Source: Candidatus Flexifilum affinis (lineage in GTDB: Bacteria; Chloroflexota; Anaerolineae; Aggregatilineales; Phototrophicaceae). From it: a stretch of 58,053 bases of DNA. Numbering within the stretch: position 1 is the first letter of the stretch; the number at the start of each line of letters is the position of its first letter. Location of the stretch: NCBI GenBank assembly GCA_016713325.1, contig JADJPJ010000103.1, positions 1 through 58,053 of the forward strand, written 5' to 3'. This document shows positions 1 to 10,203 of the stretch, one piece after another. Both the position numbers and the translations under genes were made by a program. Below the pieces are notes generated by a model. That model was not told the origin of the DNA. It made no database searches and saw only the letters and a program-made list of their open reading frames with translations.

Positions 1-216
1 CGGGCGATGGCGGCGTCGAGGACGCTTTTCGCCAGCTTGCCGCCGATGCCCTTGCCCTCCAGGCTGGTGGCACGTCGGTGCTGGGTGAAGAGGATGTGCC
101 TGCCGGCAGCGGTAATTTCTCGACGAAGGCCAGGGGCGTCGCCAATGGCCAGGTTGTGGCGGTACTGGCCGGCCGTTGTCCACGACGGACAGGGCGTTCA
201 GGTCGATGTCGGACAT
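1..216 (-). CDS. GNAT-like acetyltransferase, partial, frameshifted
   Basis: Reading begins at an ATG at 216 (MSDIDLNALSVVDN), preceded by an AAGGA ribosome-binding site, and runs off the left edge of the window. After a frame change the text continues GQYRHNLAIGD, then LAFVEK in another frame, then HILFTQHRRATSLEGKGIGGKLAKSVLDAA in pieces. The segment around EGKGIGGKL is the acetyl-CoA binding loop of the short GNAT-like family (Acetyltransf_CG type), whose members are about 90-100 residues. At least two single-base indels are needed to recover the family pattern, so the reading frame shown by the DNA is broken. The family is a fair call; the substrate is unknown. Confidence 0.6.
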   Translation of the reverse strand, partial: MSDIDLNALSVVDNGRPVPPQPGHWRRPWPSSRNYRCRQAHPLHPAPTCHQPGGQGHRRQAGEKRPRRRHRP

Positions 217-307
217 GGTTGATCCTTGATGAAGCATGTGGGTGGATTCTACCGCAAAAAGTCGGACTAGGGGCGGGACGTTTTTCGCATGTCGATCGAT
301 GGCGGCC

Positions 308-313
308 TATAAT
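308..313 (+). promoter_or_regulatory. Candidate -10 box upstream of the GH17-like gene
   Basis: An exact TATAAT lies about 85 bases before the start codon at 398. There is no good -35 hexamer at the usual distance. The assignment rests on the -10 match and position only. Confidence 0.35.
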
Positions 314-397
314 CGTGATTATGCGAAGATCGTCGTCTCCTCCACGCGCAGCCGCCTCTTCGACTGAGTGGGTGCTCAACTCGAAAGGATCGCGATC

Positions 398-1710
398 ATG
401 GTCCGAGCGCTCCTGGTCTGTCTCCTTTTCCTTCTCCTTCACGTCCCTCCCGGGCCGCGCGCCGCCGGCCCGCCGGAACTTCCGAAACCCTGTGCTGGGT
501 GGCCTACGCGCCGACCTACCAACCCCGAACCTGGGGATCAATCCACCGGCCGCCAGCCCGCAGGCCTGATCTGGAGCTACTGCATAGTGTTGGCATCAAC
601 GGGCTGGTGACGTACGGCGCCGACGGCGTTGGGGACACTGGAGCGGGAATCGCCGAAGATGCCGGGTTTGAAGCGATGATCATGGGCCTGGGGACCCAGC
701 CAGCACCGTTGAATACAACAACGCCTTCGTGGCGGCCAGCAACCCGATCGGCGGTCGGCTATGTGGTGCCGGGAATGAGGGGCGTACGTCCGCTATTCGC
801 TGGAGACCTTGCTGGATACCACGAGGCGGCTGCGTCAGGCGACTGGCAAGCCGGTGACCACCAGCGAGGAGTGGGGAGACTACTGGATTTACGACGATCT
901 GTGGACCATCGGCGACTGGATCATCCCAATGTGCATCCCTACTGGGGCGGTATTTGAAGACCGGTGGGGCGGCGCGTGGACGCGCGACCGCTACGATCGG
1001 TTTGACGCGCTCACCGACTTGCCGGTGAATTTCAAAGAGGTGGGGATGCCGACGGATGGCGACGCGCGCAACCTGATGTCGGAGGTGGTGCGCAGGCGGA
1101 ATACTACCGCGTGTTGGAGATGACGACGGCGCGTTTCACGAGTTTAGGGCATTCGACCAGGATTGGAAAGGCGCGGCGTGGAGCCACACTGGGGGTTGGT
1201 CGAATCCGGCAGGACTCCAGAAGGCTGTGCTGGCGATGGCGTCTGCCCGCCGCCTGCGACGGTGGCGTTCGGCTTCCACGTTCCAGGGCCGACCGGCGGC
1301 CCCGACGCCCGCGGCAGGTTCCGGTACACCTGACGATTCGCGAGCAGGGCACGAACATCCCGATTTTCGACCGACAGGTGACCACCGACCAGAACAGGGT
1401 GTCGTCACGCTGAGCGGGATGACCGGGGCGCGTTCCGCTACACGGTCAAAGGGCGCACACGCTGTCGCGCGTCTTGACGCAAAATCAGCCGCCGGGAGTA
1501 GCACTTCAACGTTTCCCGAACTGCAGGAGGGGGATGCCAACGCACAACAACGTCGTGAACATCAGCGATTTCCCCTTCTGGCCGTCCTTCAGCCTGGGCG
1601 TGGGTCAGGTGGGCTACGACGGGCGAGCCGACTTCAACGGGGATGCGGTGGTGACGATCGCCGACTTTTCGCTGCTGGCGCAGAATTTCGGGGTGGCCGG
1701 GGAAACTTAG
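398..1710 (+). CDS. Secreted GH17-like glycoside hydrolase with dockerin-like C-terminus, frameshifted
   Basis: The start is ATG 398 behind AAAGGA, followed by a signal peptide (MVRALLVCLLFLLLHV). Across several frames the text reads like a GH17-type exo-beta-1,3-glucanase: WVAYAPTYQPR, GINGLVTYGADG, IAEDAGFEAMIMG, RYSLETLLDTTRRLRQATGK, PVTTSEEWGDYW, and NVHPYW. The PVTTSEEW glutamate is the likely catalytic acid/base or nucleophile position of this fold. From about 1270 to 1500 follows the GRPAAP module with VPVHLTIREQGTNIPIFDRQ, also found in three other proteins of this window. The end is a dockerin-like pair, NVVNISDF and DFNGDAVVTIADFSLLAQNF, with TAG at 1708-1710. At least five indels break the frame. 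The enzyme class is inferred from motifs; the dockerin call is firmer. Confidence 0.65.
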
Positions 1711-1762
1711 TGACCTTACACTGCTTATTCACATCAGTGGAAGAGTCCCGGAGAAGATATCC

Positions 1763-2458
1763 TTGCCCGCGTTCACAACCGAAAATCCACGAATCGCCCT
1801 GGTGACCGGCGCCAATCGGGGAATCGGGCTGGAGGTATGCCGGCAGCTCGCCGGCCAGGGCATGACCGTCCTGCCCGGTCGCGGATGCGGCCAAGGGGGC
1901 AGGCGGCGGCCGAGTCGCTGCGGCGGCGCGGGGCGGTGGTACAGCCGGGCAGCTCGACGTGACCGACCGGGGAAAGCATCGAACGTACCCGTGCGGCGGT
2001 CGAGAGCGGACCCAGGGGCGGCTCGACGTGCTGGTGAACGGCGGCTTTACGACACTGCGCGCCGCCGAGGCCGATCTCGCCCAGGTGCGGGAGGCGCTGA
2101 GATCTCACACTAGGCGCGTGGTGATGGTCCAGAGCTTCCTGCCGTTGCTGAAGCCGAGCAATCACGGGCGGATCGCCAACGTGTCCAGTCAGGCGGATCG
2201 CTGGACAGCCTCGGCGCACGCCCGGCTACAGTCTGTCGAGGCGCTTAATGCCTTCACCATCATGCTGGCGGCCGATCTGCGCCGCAGGCGGATGCCTGGG
2301 TGAACGCCGTGTGTCCGGGCTGGAGTGGCGACGGACATGGGCGGGCGGGGGTCGGCCGGTCGAGGGCGGGCGCGGCCAGCGTGGGTGGGCGGTCAACCTG
2401 CCGGCGGATGACGGTCAACCGGCGGCTTCTTCCAGACGGCAGATCGATTCCCTGGTAG
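1763..2458 (+). CDS. Short-chain dehydrogenase/reductase, frameshifted
   Basis: The N-terminus has the classical SDR cofactor motif, RIALVTGANRGIGLEVCRQL, a Rossmann TGxxxGIG loop for NAD(P)H. It begins at a TTG at 1763. Later pieces in other frames give LDVLVN (usually LDVLVNNAG), then SFLPLLKPSNHGRIANVSS, the strand that carries the catalytic Ser, and a LQSVEALNAFTIMLAADL helix where the YxxxK usually sits. VNAVCPGW follows, and the ending RLLPDGRSIPW matches the usual end of eukaryote-type carbonyl-reductase-like SDRs. In SVEALNAF the normal YSxSKAALNAF appears damaged, consistent with consensus errors. At least four frame changes are needed. The substrate cannot be predicted. Confidence 0.7.
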
Positions 2459-2514
2459 AGACAGAGATCCGGATTTGGGAAATGCATTTCTTTGAAACAC
2501 CCTGAGGAAAACCC

Positions 2515-2543
2515 TTGTCAAGGCGCGGAGATCGTGCTATCCT
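2515..2543 (+). promoter_or_regulatory. sigma70-type promoter of tRNA-Gly
   Basis: TTGTCA at 2515-2520 and TATCCT at 2538-2543 are separated by exactly 17 bases. They lie 12 bases before the first base of the tRNA. Spacing and position fit a housekeeping promoter. Confidence 0.7.
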
Positions 2544-2555
2544 GATCAGTATATT

Positions 2556-2627
2556 GCGGGTGTAATTCAGCGGTAGAATGCTTCCTTGCCAAGGAAGATG
2601 TCGGGAGTTCGAATCTCCTCGCCCGCT
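2556..2627 (+). tRNA. tRNA-Gly (GCC)
   Basis: This is a complete 72-base cloverleaf. The acceptor arm GCGGGTG pairs with CGCCCGC (one G-U pair), and the discriminator base is T. The D arm contains AGCGGTAGA. The anticodon stem CTTCC/GGAAG holds the loop TTGCCAA with anticodon GCC at 2588-2590. The T arm has GTTCGAATC. No CCA is encoded. It is the only tRNA I find in the window, and it is flanked by its own promoter and terminator. Confidence 0.97.
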
Positions 2628-2636
2628 CAAGCAGAA

Positions 2637-2657
2637 CCCCGGACCTCCGGTTTTTTG
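2637..2657 (+). terminator. Rho-independent terminator after tRNA-Gly
   Basis: A short CCGG/CCGG stem with a four-base loop is followed by six Ts, ten bases after the tRNA end. The stem is short but the U-tract is clean. Confidence 0.65.
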
Positions 2658-2812
2658 TTCCTGGGTGCGGCTCAGACCTCCAGACTGGCGCGCCGCTCAG
2701 AAGGCGTTGAAGCTGGGCCGGGAACGTCGCGTGTCGAGAGCGGGTTGCCCAGCAACCTGTCGAAGCCACGGCCGCGCAAAAACGTCGGTGCTGAGCCGGT
2801 GGTCACCGATGA

Positions 2813-3248
2813 TCAGCGCGCGGAGGGGTTCGGCAGGCATGTCACCCCTGCTCGCTCCCCAGACGGATGTGCCCGGTGCACCGCCGCAATTTGCTCGGCA
2901 AATGCGTCGTGTTGATGGGTTTGCCGATGAAACCGCTGAACCCTTTCTTCATGGCGCGGGAATTTCGAGCGCGGCATCACGCGCCGGGAGACGGCCATGA
3001 TCGGCACGGCAGCGAACTGCGGTCGGCTGGGGATGGTGGTGAAGACATCACCGTAGCCGGTCAGCCCACCCGGCAGCGAGAGATCCATCAGGATGATGTC
3101 GACGGGGCGAATTCTCCAGGCGAGCGACCAGATCGCCGCCGCCCCAGTTGTGAAAGCCAACCACGGCGCCGGAGCGTTCAGGATGGTTTGACGACCAGAC
3201 GATTTCGAGTCGTCCTCGACGCAAAAATACGTTTGTCTGCCGAGATCA
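2813..3248 (-). CDS. Receiver-domain response regulator (second of the cluster), frameshifted
   Basis: The pieces are VEDDSKSSGRQTIL (acidic pocket VEDD), DIILMDLSLPGGLTGYGDVF (phospho-acceptor Asp in LMDLSLP), AAVPIMAVS (switch Thr/Ser strand) and KKGFSGFIGKPINTTH (conserved Lys in GKP). This is a stand-alone CheY-like receiver with no output domain. It begins near an ATG at 3248, just after the HEAT-repeat gene, and ends with TGA at 2813-2815. At least three frame changes occur. It probably receives phosphate from the kinase at 4301-6272, being in the same transcriptional direction. Confidence 0.7.
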
Positions 3249-3254
3249 TGAAAC

Positions 3255-3880
3255 TCAGTTCTCTCTCTTCGGTGTCGTTGACGAGCAGCAAGGTGTCGAG
3301 CGAGCGGCGGACACGTTTGTTGGGAGATGTTCATCGGTGCTGGTGAGCAGTGTCTCCAGCGCCGGAATGGCGCGGATCCTCAGCAGGCCCAGCGCGGTGA
3401 CGACTGTCAGGCGGAGGGTGATGCCGACATCCGCACGGTCGGGAGCCGAATCAGTCTGTCGATGGCTTCCGTCGCGCGCAGGTTGCCGAAGGCCTGAACG
3501 ATGGAGATACGCACCAGATAGGTGCTGGCATTCAGGCGGTCGAGCAGGACGGCGGCGCTGTTGGGATAGCGCGCGACGTATTCGACGGCAATCTGCCCCA
3601 GGAGCGGGTTGGGTGAGGCGATCAGCCCGACCATGGCTTCGTAGATGTGCGGCGCGTCCTGCGATGACAGGACGCGAGCGGCGTTGACAGCGCGGCGTAC
3701 CGAGCCGCCCCGGACTTCCGAAATCAAGGCGGGATGCGCCTGTACCCCCATAGCGATCAGGGGATCGCTGGCGTTGATACGCACATCCCAATCGGCGCTG
3801 TCGAGAGCTTCGAGCAGGGCTTCAATTGAACTTCCTTCTTGCGATACCACGATTTTCACTCTCTCGCTGTCGGCCATCAT
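3255..3880 (-). CDS. HEAT-repeat protein
   Basis: The product starts MMADSERVKIVVSQEGSS and continues with helical pairs typical of HEAT repeats: IEALLEALDSADWDVRINAS, HPALISEVR, VRRAVNAARVLSSQ, PLLGQIAVEYVARYP, LVRISIVQAFGNLRATEAID, then after a frameshift LRIRAIPALETLLTS. The start codon overlaps the stop of the upstream receiver gene by four bases (ATGA), so the two are probably translationally coupled. HEAT scaffolds bind other proteins; here it sits between two receivers and may be a signalling partner. The exact C-terminus is uncertain because of one or two indels near 3300-3420. Confidence 0.65.
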
Positions 3881-4283
3881 GCAATATGCCATACGTCTTC
3901 GCCCTGGAGCACCTTCTGTATCAGTGTCGGAAAAGTCATCACACTCAAGGGTTTCGCAATAGCGCCGTCGAATCCACTGGAACGCAGGCGGGCAACTTCT
4001 TCGCTCATGACGCTGGCCGTCAGCGCGATCACCCGGACCGACTGGAAAGCCGGCAGACTCCGAATAGCGCGCAGCATGGCGAAGCCGTCCAGCGGCTTCA
4101 CATGGATGTCGAGAAGAATGACATCCGGCCGGTCCGAGAGCTCTCCCAGGCGTTCCGCAAAATCGATGCTATCTTCAAACAAGATCAGTTTTTCCACACG
4201 CATCGCCACTTGCATGATCATTTCCAGGATCTCGCGGCAGAGCGGATCATCTTCGACGTGCAGAAGCAGGTGTTGCCGAACAT
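3877..4283 (-). CDS. Receiver-domain response regulator (first of the cluster)
   Basis: A CheY-like receiver of about 135 residues. The acidic pair is in LLHVEDDPLCREIL, the phospho-acceptor Asp in DVILLDIHVKPLDGF, the switch Thr in VRVIALTASVM, and the conserved Lys in GAIAKPLS. The best start is ATG 4283 (MFGNTCF), which needs one frame change before VEDD. It follows the kinase stop at 4301 by under 20 bases and overlaps the HEAT gene by four bases, so kinase, receiver and HEAT gene look like one operon. Confidence 0.75.
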
Positions 4284-4300
4284 GGTCGCCGTTCGATTTT

Positions 4301-6272
4301 TCAGCTCAGGCGCATTTTGCCGAGAAGCGCCGGCGAGCGCACTGGCAGCGTGAAGAAGAATGCCGAGCCGCTTCCCTGTTCGCTTTGCAACCAGAGCCGA
4401 CCCCCGTGCGCCTGTACCAACCGGCTGGAAATGGGCAGGCCCAACCCTGTGCCTGCGCTGTGTTTGACACCGGTCTGAGTCTGAATGAACGGCTCGAAGA
4501 TGAGCGTCTGTTCTTCTGGCGCAATGCCCGGCCCGGTGTCGCTGACGGCGAACAGCAGGTCGCCGGGGCGGTTTTTGACGCTCACCGTCACCGTGCCTGA
4601 CTCCGTGAATTTGATGGCATTCGACACCAGATTCAGCAGGATCTGACGAATGCGCCGACGATCGCCGACGATGAGCGGCAGGGCCGGGTCGATGTCTTCG
4701 ACGTAGCGATCGGTTTGTTCTGGATCACGCCGTGGCGGCATCCTTGATTGCGTCCAGTTCGACGGAGGTCGATGTCCTCTTCGACGAACAACTGAAGTAT
4801 GCCGGATTCGATTTTGGTGATGTCCAGAACGTCGTTGATCAGCGCCAGCAAATGCCGCCCGCTGTCCAGCGCCTTGCCCAGCGCGTCGCGCTGTCGCTCG
4901 TTGACTTCACCCATCATGCCGAGCGCGACGAACTCGGTGAAGTTCAGAATGGCGTTGAGGGTGCGCAGTTCACGGCCCATGCTGGCCAGAAACTGGCTCT
5001 TGATCGAGTCCACATTACGGAACTTCTCGGTGATCTGAACCTGCTGTTCATAGCGGCGCTGGCGTTCGATGGCGGCGTCGCGACCTGGGCGCTGATGCGC
5101 AGGATATCCAGATCGTGTTCGCTGAAAGCGACCGGGACCCGGCTGCTGTAGCTGAGCGCACCGATCACCTGGCTGCTGATCACGATGCTGGCGGAAGCGG
5201 CGGCGCTGATGCCGGCCTCCTGATAGAACGCTTGAAGTCCGACATCCCGGGTCGCCGTCAGGTCGTGAACGATCAGGATCGGATCGTCCGGCTCCGGGAT
5301 GGACGGCACGGGCACCTGGACGTTCATCGCGCTCACCTGCTCGCCCGGCTTGCAGGTCGCGATCACCCGCCCGAACAGGCGTCCGTCGCCGGGGAACGTC
5401 GTAGAGCATGAGGGCGATGGTGTAGGCGGCGGAGTTGATCTCGTCGCTGACGGCTTTGAAGGATGTCGGTGTAGGTCGAGGAGCGATTCATAGCCGCGCT
5501 GATGCGATAGAACCGTTCCGTTTGCGCTTTGGCGATTTAGTTCGCGCGTACGCTCGGCCACACGCTGCTCCAGACTGGCTTCCGTCTTGCGCAGCGCCTC
5601 GTTGGCAGCGATCAGGCGCTCCGGCGCGAAGGTTGGCCAGGGACTGCACGTATTCGATGAAGACGAAGAGCAGAAAATCGACGACGATCAGAAACTGGAC
5701 CGCGTTGATCAGTTGACGGTTGGTCAGCACGACGTCGACATTCAGCGCGACGAGAAGCTGATAGAGCAGAATGAAATAGATCGGCGTGATGACAATCGCC
5801 ATGAGGACGAGACGAGGGCGGAAGAAAATGCCGACCAGGATGGCCGGAATAGCCGCATAGTACACGGTCGTCGTGCTGCTGCCGGGAAGGAGCGCCGGGA
5901 CAGTGGTCATGAGCCCGCCGGCGGCGACGATGACGGCCGCTGCCAGGGAGATACGCAGTGTCCTGCGGACGTAGATATAGAGCAGGACGAGAATGACGAC
6001 ACTGACCCAACCGCCAAGGGTATCGGCGCTCTGATCCAGTCCTCGAATGGCTTCGTCAGGGCCACCGATAATTGCAGGGCCAGGATGCCCACAAAGAGCA
6101 CGACCATCGCGTTGGTGAGCAGACGGTAACGCTGCGACTGCTCTTCACTGGCAAGCGGCCGCGGCGGGTCGGTGAGCGATTTCCATCGTCGCGCCAGCCG
6201 GCTCCGGTTGAGGAAACCGTCAACCGGTTTGTCGGGCAGAGACGATGGCTGCGACTTCAGAACACGAAGCAT
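4301..6272 (-). CDS. Membrane histidine kinase with GAF domain, frameshifted
   Basis: The order from the N-terminus is: a short cytoplasmic stretch (MLRVLKSQPSSLPDKPVDGF), membrane helices (LLTNAMVVLFVGILALQLSV; YYAAIPAILVGIFF; LVLMAIVITPIYFILLY; AVQFLIVVDFLLFVFIEYVQ), then a GAF-like domain (DPILIVHDL, GISAAASASIVISSQVIGAL, EHDLDILRISAQVA). The dimerisation helix is SIKSQFLASMGRELRTLNAI, where the usual SHELRTPL reads MGRELRTLN, so the phospho-acceptor His is not visible in this text. The ATPase domain follows: N box LLNLVSNAIKF, G1 SDTGPGIA, G2 GTGLGLPIS. At least four indels interrupt the frame, so the missing His may be a sequence error or real. It lies downstream of a LuxR-type regulator in the same direction. 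Confidence 0.75.
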
Positions 6273-6507
6273 CCGATGTGGTCCTGGGTGGTTCCGGAGA
6301 ACTGAACTGATGACGCGGCGGGTGGTGGCGGATGGGGATGACGGGCGCGCAAGTTCACAATTTCACATACCCGTAGCATAGCGCACCCTCGATGCGCTAT
6401 CGACTGTCTTCTGGGAGGGTTTACGCGAGGCAGGCACCTATCCGGATGGACAGGTGAGCGGTGCAGAAGGTACGGAATTCAGGGACGGCTGGTGCAGGGA
6501 GCAGGAT

Positions 6508-7080
6508 CTACAGCAGACCGTCTCGGACGGCCTGCGCGACGGCTTCGGAGCGCGTCGCCACCTTCATCTTCTCCAGGATGTTGACGACGTGGAATTTGAC
6601 GGTCGAGATGCTGATGACCAGATCGAGCGCGATCTCTTTGTTGTTTTTGCCGGCGGCAATCAGCCGCAGCACTTCGATCTCGCGATCGCTCAGGTTGTAG
6701 GAGTTGGCCGGCTCATGGCGCGGCGGGTGCAGGATGTTCTGAGCGACCTGCGCCGAGAGCAGGGGTGGAACCGCTGGCGGCGGCGCGGATGCCGTTCACC
6801 AGGTCGCGGGCCAGCGACACCTTGAGGACGTAGCCGACGGCGCCGGCTTCAAGCATGGCCCGCACACTGTCGTCGTCCTGAAAACCGGAGAGGACCAGAA
6901 TCCGCGCCCGTGGATGGAGGGCGAGCAGCTTCTGGGTGGCGGTAGGGGAGGGCGTCGAGGCCGCTGCTGCCCTGGGCCACCAGACGGATGTCCGGGATCA
7001 TTCCGAGCAGTTCGGCTACCAGTCGATGAATGGTGCTGTGGTCGTCAATGAGCAGGACGGTAAATGTCTTTGGGTTCCAT
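6508..7080 (-). CDS. NarL/LuxR-family response regulator, frameshifted
   Basis: The N-terminal receiver reads FTVLLIDDHSTIHRLVAELL (acidic pocket DD), then RILVLSGFQDDDSVRAMLEA and GAVGYVLKVSLARDLVNGI with the conserved Lys. The C-terminal LuxR helix-turn-helix is clear: NLSDREIEVLRLIAAGKNNK, EIALDLVISISTVKFHV, LEKMKVATRSEAVAQA. The DNA-binding helix is intact; three small indels fall in the receiver and linker. The segment that should hold the phosphorylated Asp lies next to an indel. It sits 235 bases upstream of the histidine kinase and is probably its transcriptional output partner. Confidence 0.85.
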
Positions 7081-7224
7081 AATGCCTGGCTGCTTGTCCG
7101 TCCGCGGGTATCATCCTGAATACAATAATGTCTCTTAAACTATACCCCTAAACCTTATGGCACTGACAATTATGATGTGATAAGCGTTTGGCGGCGCTGC
7201 CGATCCACGAGATACTCGGCGGCC

Positions 7225-8040
7225 CTACAGCGGATAGATGTTCACGCCGAGCGCCTGAGCGACGGCCACGATAAGCGGGGCGATGACCAGCGCGGGCAGG
7301 AAATTGGCCATGCGCGGCCGCTTAAGGTCGAGCAGCACCAGCGCCAGGCCGATCAGCATGAGGCCGCCGACGGCGGTCATCTCGTTGATCATCGGGTCGG
7401 ACATGAAGCTGCCCAGGACGCTCCCGGCCAGCGCCAGGCCTCCCTGAAGGAAAAGCACCGTGAGAATGCTGAAGGCTACGCCGACGCCCAGGCTGGCGGC
7501 GAAGGCCATCGACGCGAAGCCGTCGAGCACGCTCTTGATCGCCAACTGCTGGAAGCCGATGGGCAGACCCATGCCGTCCTGAATCGAACCGACGAACGTC
7601 AGCGGGCCGATGCAGAACACCAGACTGGCCGTCACGAAGCCATTGATGAAACGGGATCGGGCGTCGGCGCTGGCGCTTACGGGGACGCCGCTGGCGCCAC
7701 GGGGCTGGCGGCGGCCGTATTTGCCTCAGCCACGCCAGTCTCTTCAGCGGACGGCGTGCCCTCAGACGGCGCGAAGCGGCGCTGAAGCCAGCCGCCCAGC
7801 CGGGAGAGCGCGCCATCGAGGTCGAGCAGTTCGCCGATGATGACGCCGGAGACCAGGCTGATCAGCGGGATGATGATGTTGCCGGTGCGGCCGGCATTGC
7901 CGATGCCGACGACGGCGGTGACGAGTCCCAGGCCGGTGACGACCGACTCCTGAATGCGAGTCGAGAGGCGATGACCGATGAGCAGGCCGGAGAGCGCTGC
8001 CCAGGGCAACGGTGATGACGTTGAGGAGTGTGCCAGTCAT
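7225..8040 (-). CDS. DUF554 family membrane protein, frameshifted
   Basis: Start MTGTLLNVITVALG, then LSGLLIGHRLSTRIQESVVT, GLGLVTAVVGIGNAG, IIIPLISLVSGVIIGELLDL, a variable hydrophilic stretch, then FVTASLVFCIGPLTFVGSI, DGMGLPIGFQQLAIKSVLDG, ASLGVGVAFSILTVLFLQGG and MTAVGGLMLIGLALVLLDL. This pattern of about seven membrane segments is that of the DUF554 (YdfK-like) family, whose transport role is unproven. Two one-base frame changes occur, one after residue 14 and one at about 7680. Its ATG overlaps the stop of the upstream GNAT gene by four bases, so they are coupled. Confidence 0.85.
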
Positions 8041-8603
8041 ACGCGCTGTTTCGTCCATTCACTATGGGTGAGGGCGTAAAGGAACAGCTCGCGCAGGCTG
8101 CCATAATCCCAGTCGCGCTCGACGCCGACCTTGCGGAAGCCGACTTTCTCCAGCACGCGCTGCGAGGCAAGGTTCTCGCGGTAGGTGTCGGCCTCGATGC
8201 GCCGGAGGCCCATTTGATCGAAGCCGAAAGCGGCCACCGCCCGCGCGGCCTCGGTGGCGATGCCGCGCCGCCAGTAGGCCACGGCGACGTCGTAGCCGAA
8301 GGAGGCCCGATATTCGCTCCGCAGCCAGTAGTTGTAACCGATTCGTGCGACCATGCCGGCGTCGGGGTTGTCCTTGAGGAGGATGGCCCAGTCGATGCGG
8401 CGCTGATCGGCGGGCGAGACGGGTGCGGTCGATCAGGTCGATGGCGTCATCCAGGTTGCGCAGGAGGGGCACGGTATTCCAGCGGGTCACGCGGTAATCC
8501 CCCGGATCACGAGCAGGTGGCGCGCGTCGGTAAAGCTGATCTCACGCAAGATCAGGCGCGGCGTCTCCAGGATGGGGAAGGACTCGTAGGTAAACATGAA
8601 CAT
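8037..8603 (-). CDS. GNAT acetyltransferase, RimJ/RimL-like, frameshifted
   Basis: Start MFMFTYESFPILETPRLILR, the typical opening of RimJ/RimL-type N-acetyltransferases (ETxRLxLR). It continues YDVAVAYWRRGIATEAARAV, the acetyl-CoA loop (Y-W-xx-G-IATEA), then FDQMGLRRIEADTYRENLAS and RVLEKVGFRKVGVERD, matching the N-x-x-S-x-x-V-L-E-K-x-GF signature. Two frame changes lie between 8390 and 8490. The stop overlaps the DUF554 start. The acetyl acceptor may be a protein N-terminus or a small amine and cannot be told from the sequence. Confidence 0.85.
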
Positions 8604-8800
8604 GGGTGGCGCGCGGCGCCTGCTGGCTGATGTGGCGAATAGGATCGGATGATCTGCTGCGAGCCGCAGACCCCCGGACTGTTCATCATCATAGTCGCCT
8701 TTTCCGATCTTGCGCAATGGTTTCATGTGGTCTTGATCGGCGGCGGTATGATGAACGCGTTTTGTTCGCAGCCCGCTGTCTGTGAGTTCATAGGATTATC

Positions 8801-10095
8801 ATGTCCGTTCCCTCTTCGCTGCCCACGCCTTCGCCACAGACCGCCGCCTCGCCGCACAGCGTCGCTTCCGGCCCGCACACCGGCACCCGCCCCACACCGG
8901 CCAACTTCATGCGCAATCTGCGCGACCTGCCCGGCACGCTGACGCTCAACAGCATCACCGCCGGCTTCATTGTCATGCTGATCAGCTACACCGGCCCGAT
9001 CCTGGTCCTCCTGGAGGCGGCGCGGGCGGGTGGGCTGACCCCGGAACAGACATCGTCATGGGTGATCGCGGTCGTGGTCGGTGGCGGCTTTGGCTCGCTC
9101 TTCATGTCGCTGCTGTACCGCCAACCGATCAACTTCCCCTACTCGACGGCCGGGGCGGCGCTGCTGATCACCAGCCTAACGCAGTTCACGCTGTCGGAGG
9201 CGGTGGGGGCCTACATCATGGCTGGACTGGCCATTATGGCCCTCGGCTTCAGCGGCCTGTTCGGGCGGATCATGAAGATCGTGCCGCAGACGGTGGTGCT
9301 GGCGGTGCTGGCCGGGGTGCTACTGCGCTTCGGGCTGAGGGTGTTCAACGCCATGGACGACGCGCCGACCAACCCGATCATGATCGTCGGCATGGTGACG
9401 GTGTTTTTCGTGCTGCGCCGGCGGCATTTCCGCGCGCCGAGCCTGGGCGCGCTGGCGGTTGGCATTGCCATGGCGGCGGCCTTCGGGCAGATCGCGCCGG
9501 TGTCGGTGCGGCTGGCGCCTTCGCTGCCCATATGGTTCACGCCGGTCTTCACGCTGGATGCCGCGCTCGGGGTGGCACTGCCTCTGGTGGTGCTGGCGCT
9601 CAGTTCGCAGTACGCGCCGGGGATGGCCGTGCTGCGCGGCAACGGCTATGAGCCGCCGGTGAACGGCATCCTGATCGGCTCCGGGCTGCTGTCGAGCGTC
9701 CTGGCGTTCTTCGGCGGGCACAGCTCGGTGCTGGGCGCGCTGACGGCGGCGATCGTCGTCGGGCCGGACGCCCAACCGACCCCGACAAGCGCTACGGCAC
9801 GGCGGTGATCAGCGGGCTGTGGCACATCGGGATCGGCATGTTCGGCGCGGCAGTCGTCGACTTCTTCAAGATCTTCCCGCCGGTGTTCGTCTCGACCATC
9901 GCCGGGCTGTCGCTGAGCGGGGTGATCGCCTCGTCGCTCGGCGGTGCACTGTCCGACCCGAATCACCGCGACGCGGCCGTCATCGCCTTTCTATGCACGG
10001 CGGGGGACTTCTCCCTGTTCGGCATTGGCGCGCCGTTCTGGGGGCTGATCGCCGGCGTGGCGATCAATGCCCTGCTGCACGCTCGCAAACGCTGA
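8801..10095 (+). CDS. BenE-family benzoate/H+ symporter-like transporter, one frameshift
   Basis: Inner-membrane permease of the BenE family: about twelve hydrophobic segments, with NSITAGFIVMLISYTGPILV near residue 50, QPINFPYSTAGAALLITSL (family signature region), and GALTAAIVVGPDAQPTP before the break. At about 9770 the frame shifts by one base and continues DKRYGTAVISGLWHIGIGMF, then AGLSLSGVIASSLGGAL and ending NALLHARKR. Family members are about 400 residues and the joined reading matches that. An unusual Ser/Thr/Pro-rich N-terminus of about 35 residues precedes the first helix. The natural substrate may not be benzoate. Confidence 0.8.
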
Positions 10096-10122
10096 CGGTA
10101 GGTCCTGACAATCATGACATCC

Positions 10123-10174
10123 GACAGATGCAACAGCGCACCCGCGCGGTAGGATCCCGCCTGTCGCATCTGTC
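10123..10174. other. Inverted repeat between BenE-like and AEC-like genes
   Basis: GACAGATGC at 10123-10131 is repeated inverted as GCATCTGTC at 10166-10174, separated by 34 bases. It could be a weak terminator or an operator for the gene that starts 30 bases later. No T-run follows. Confidence 0.35.
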
Positions 10175-10203
10175 AACGCTAGAGTGTGTCGCTGGATTTC
10201 GTC

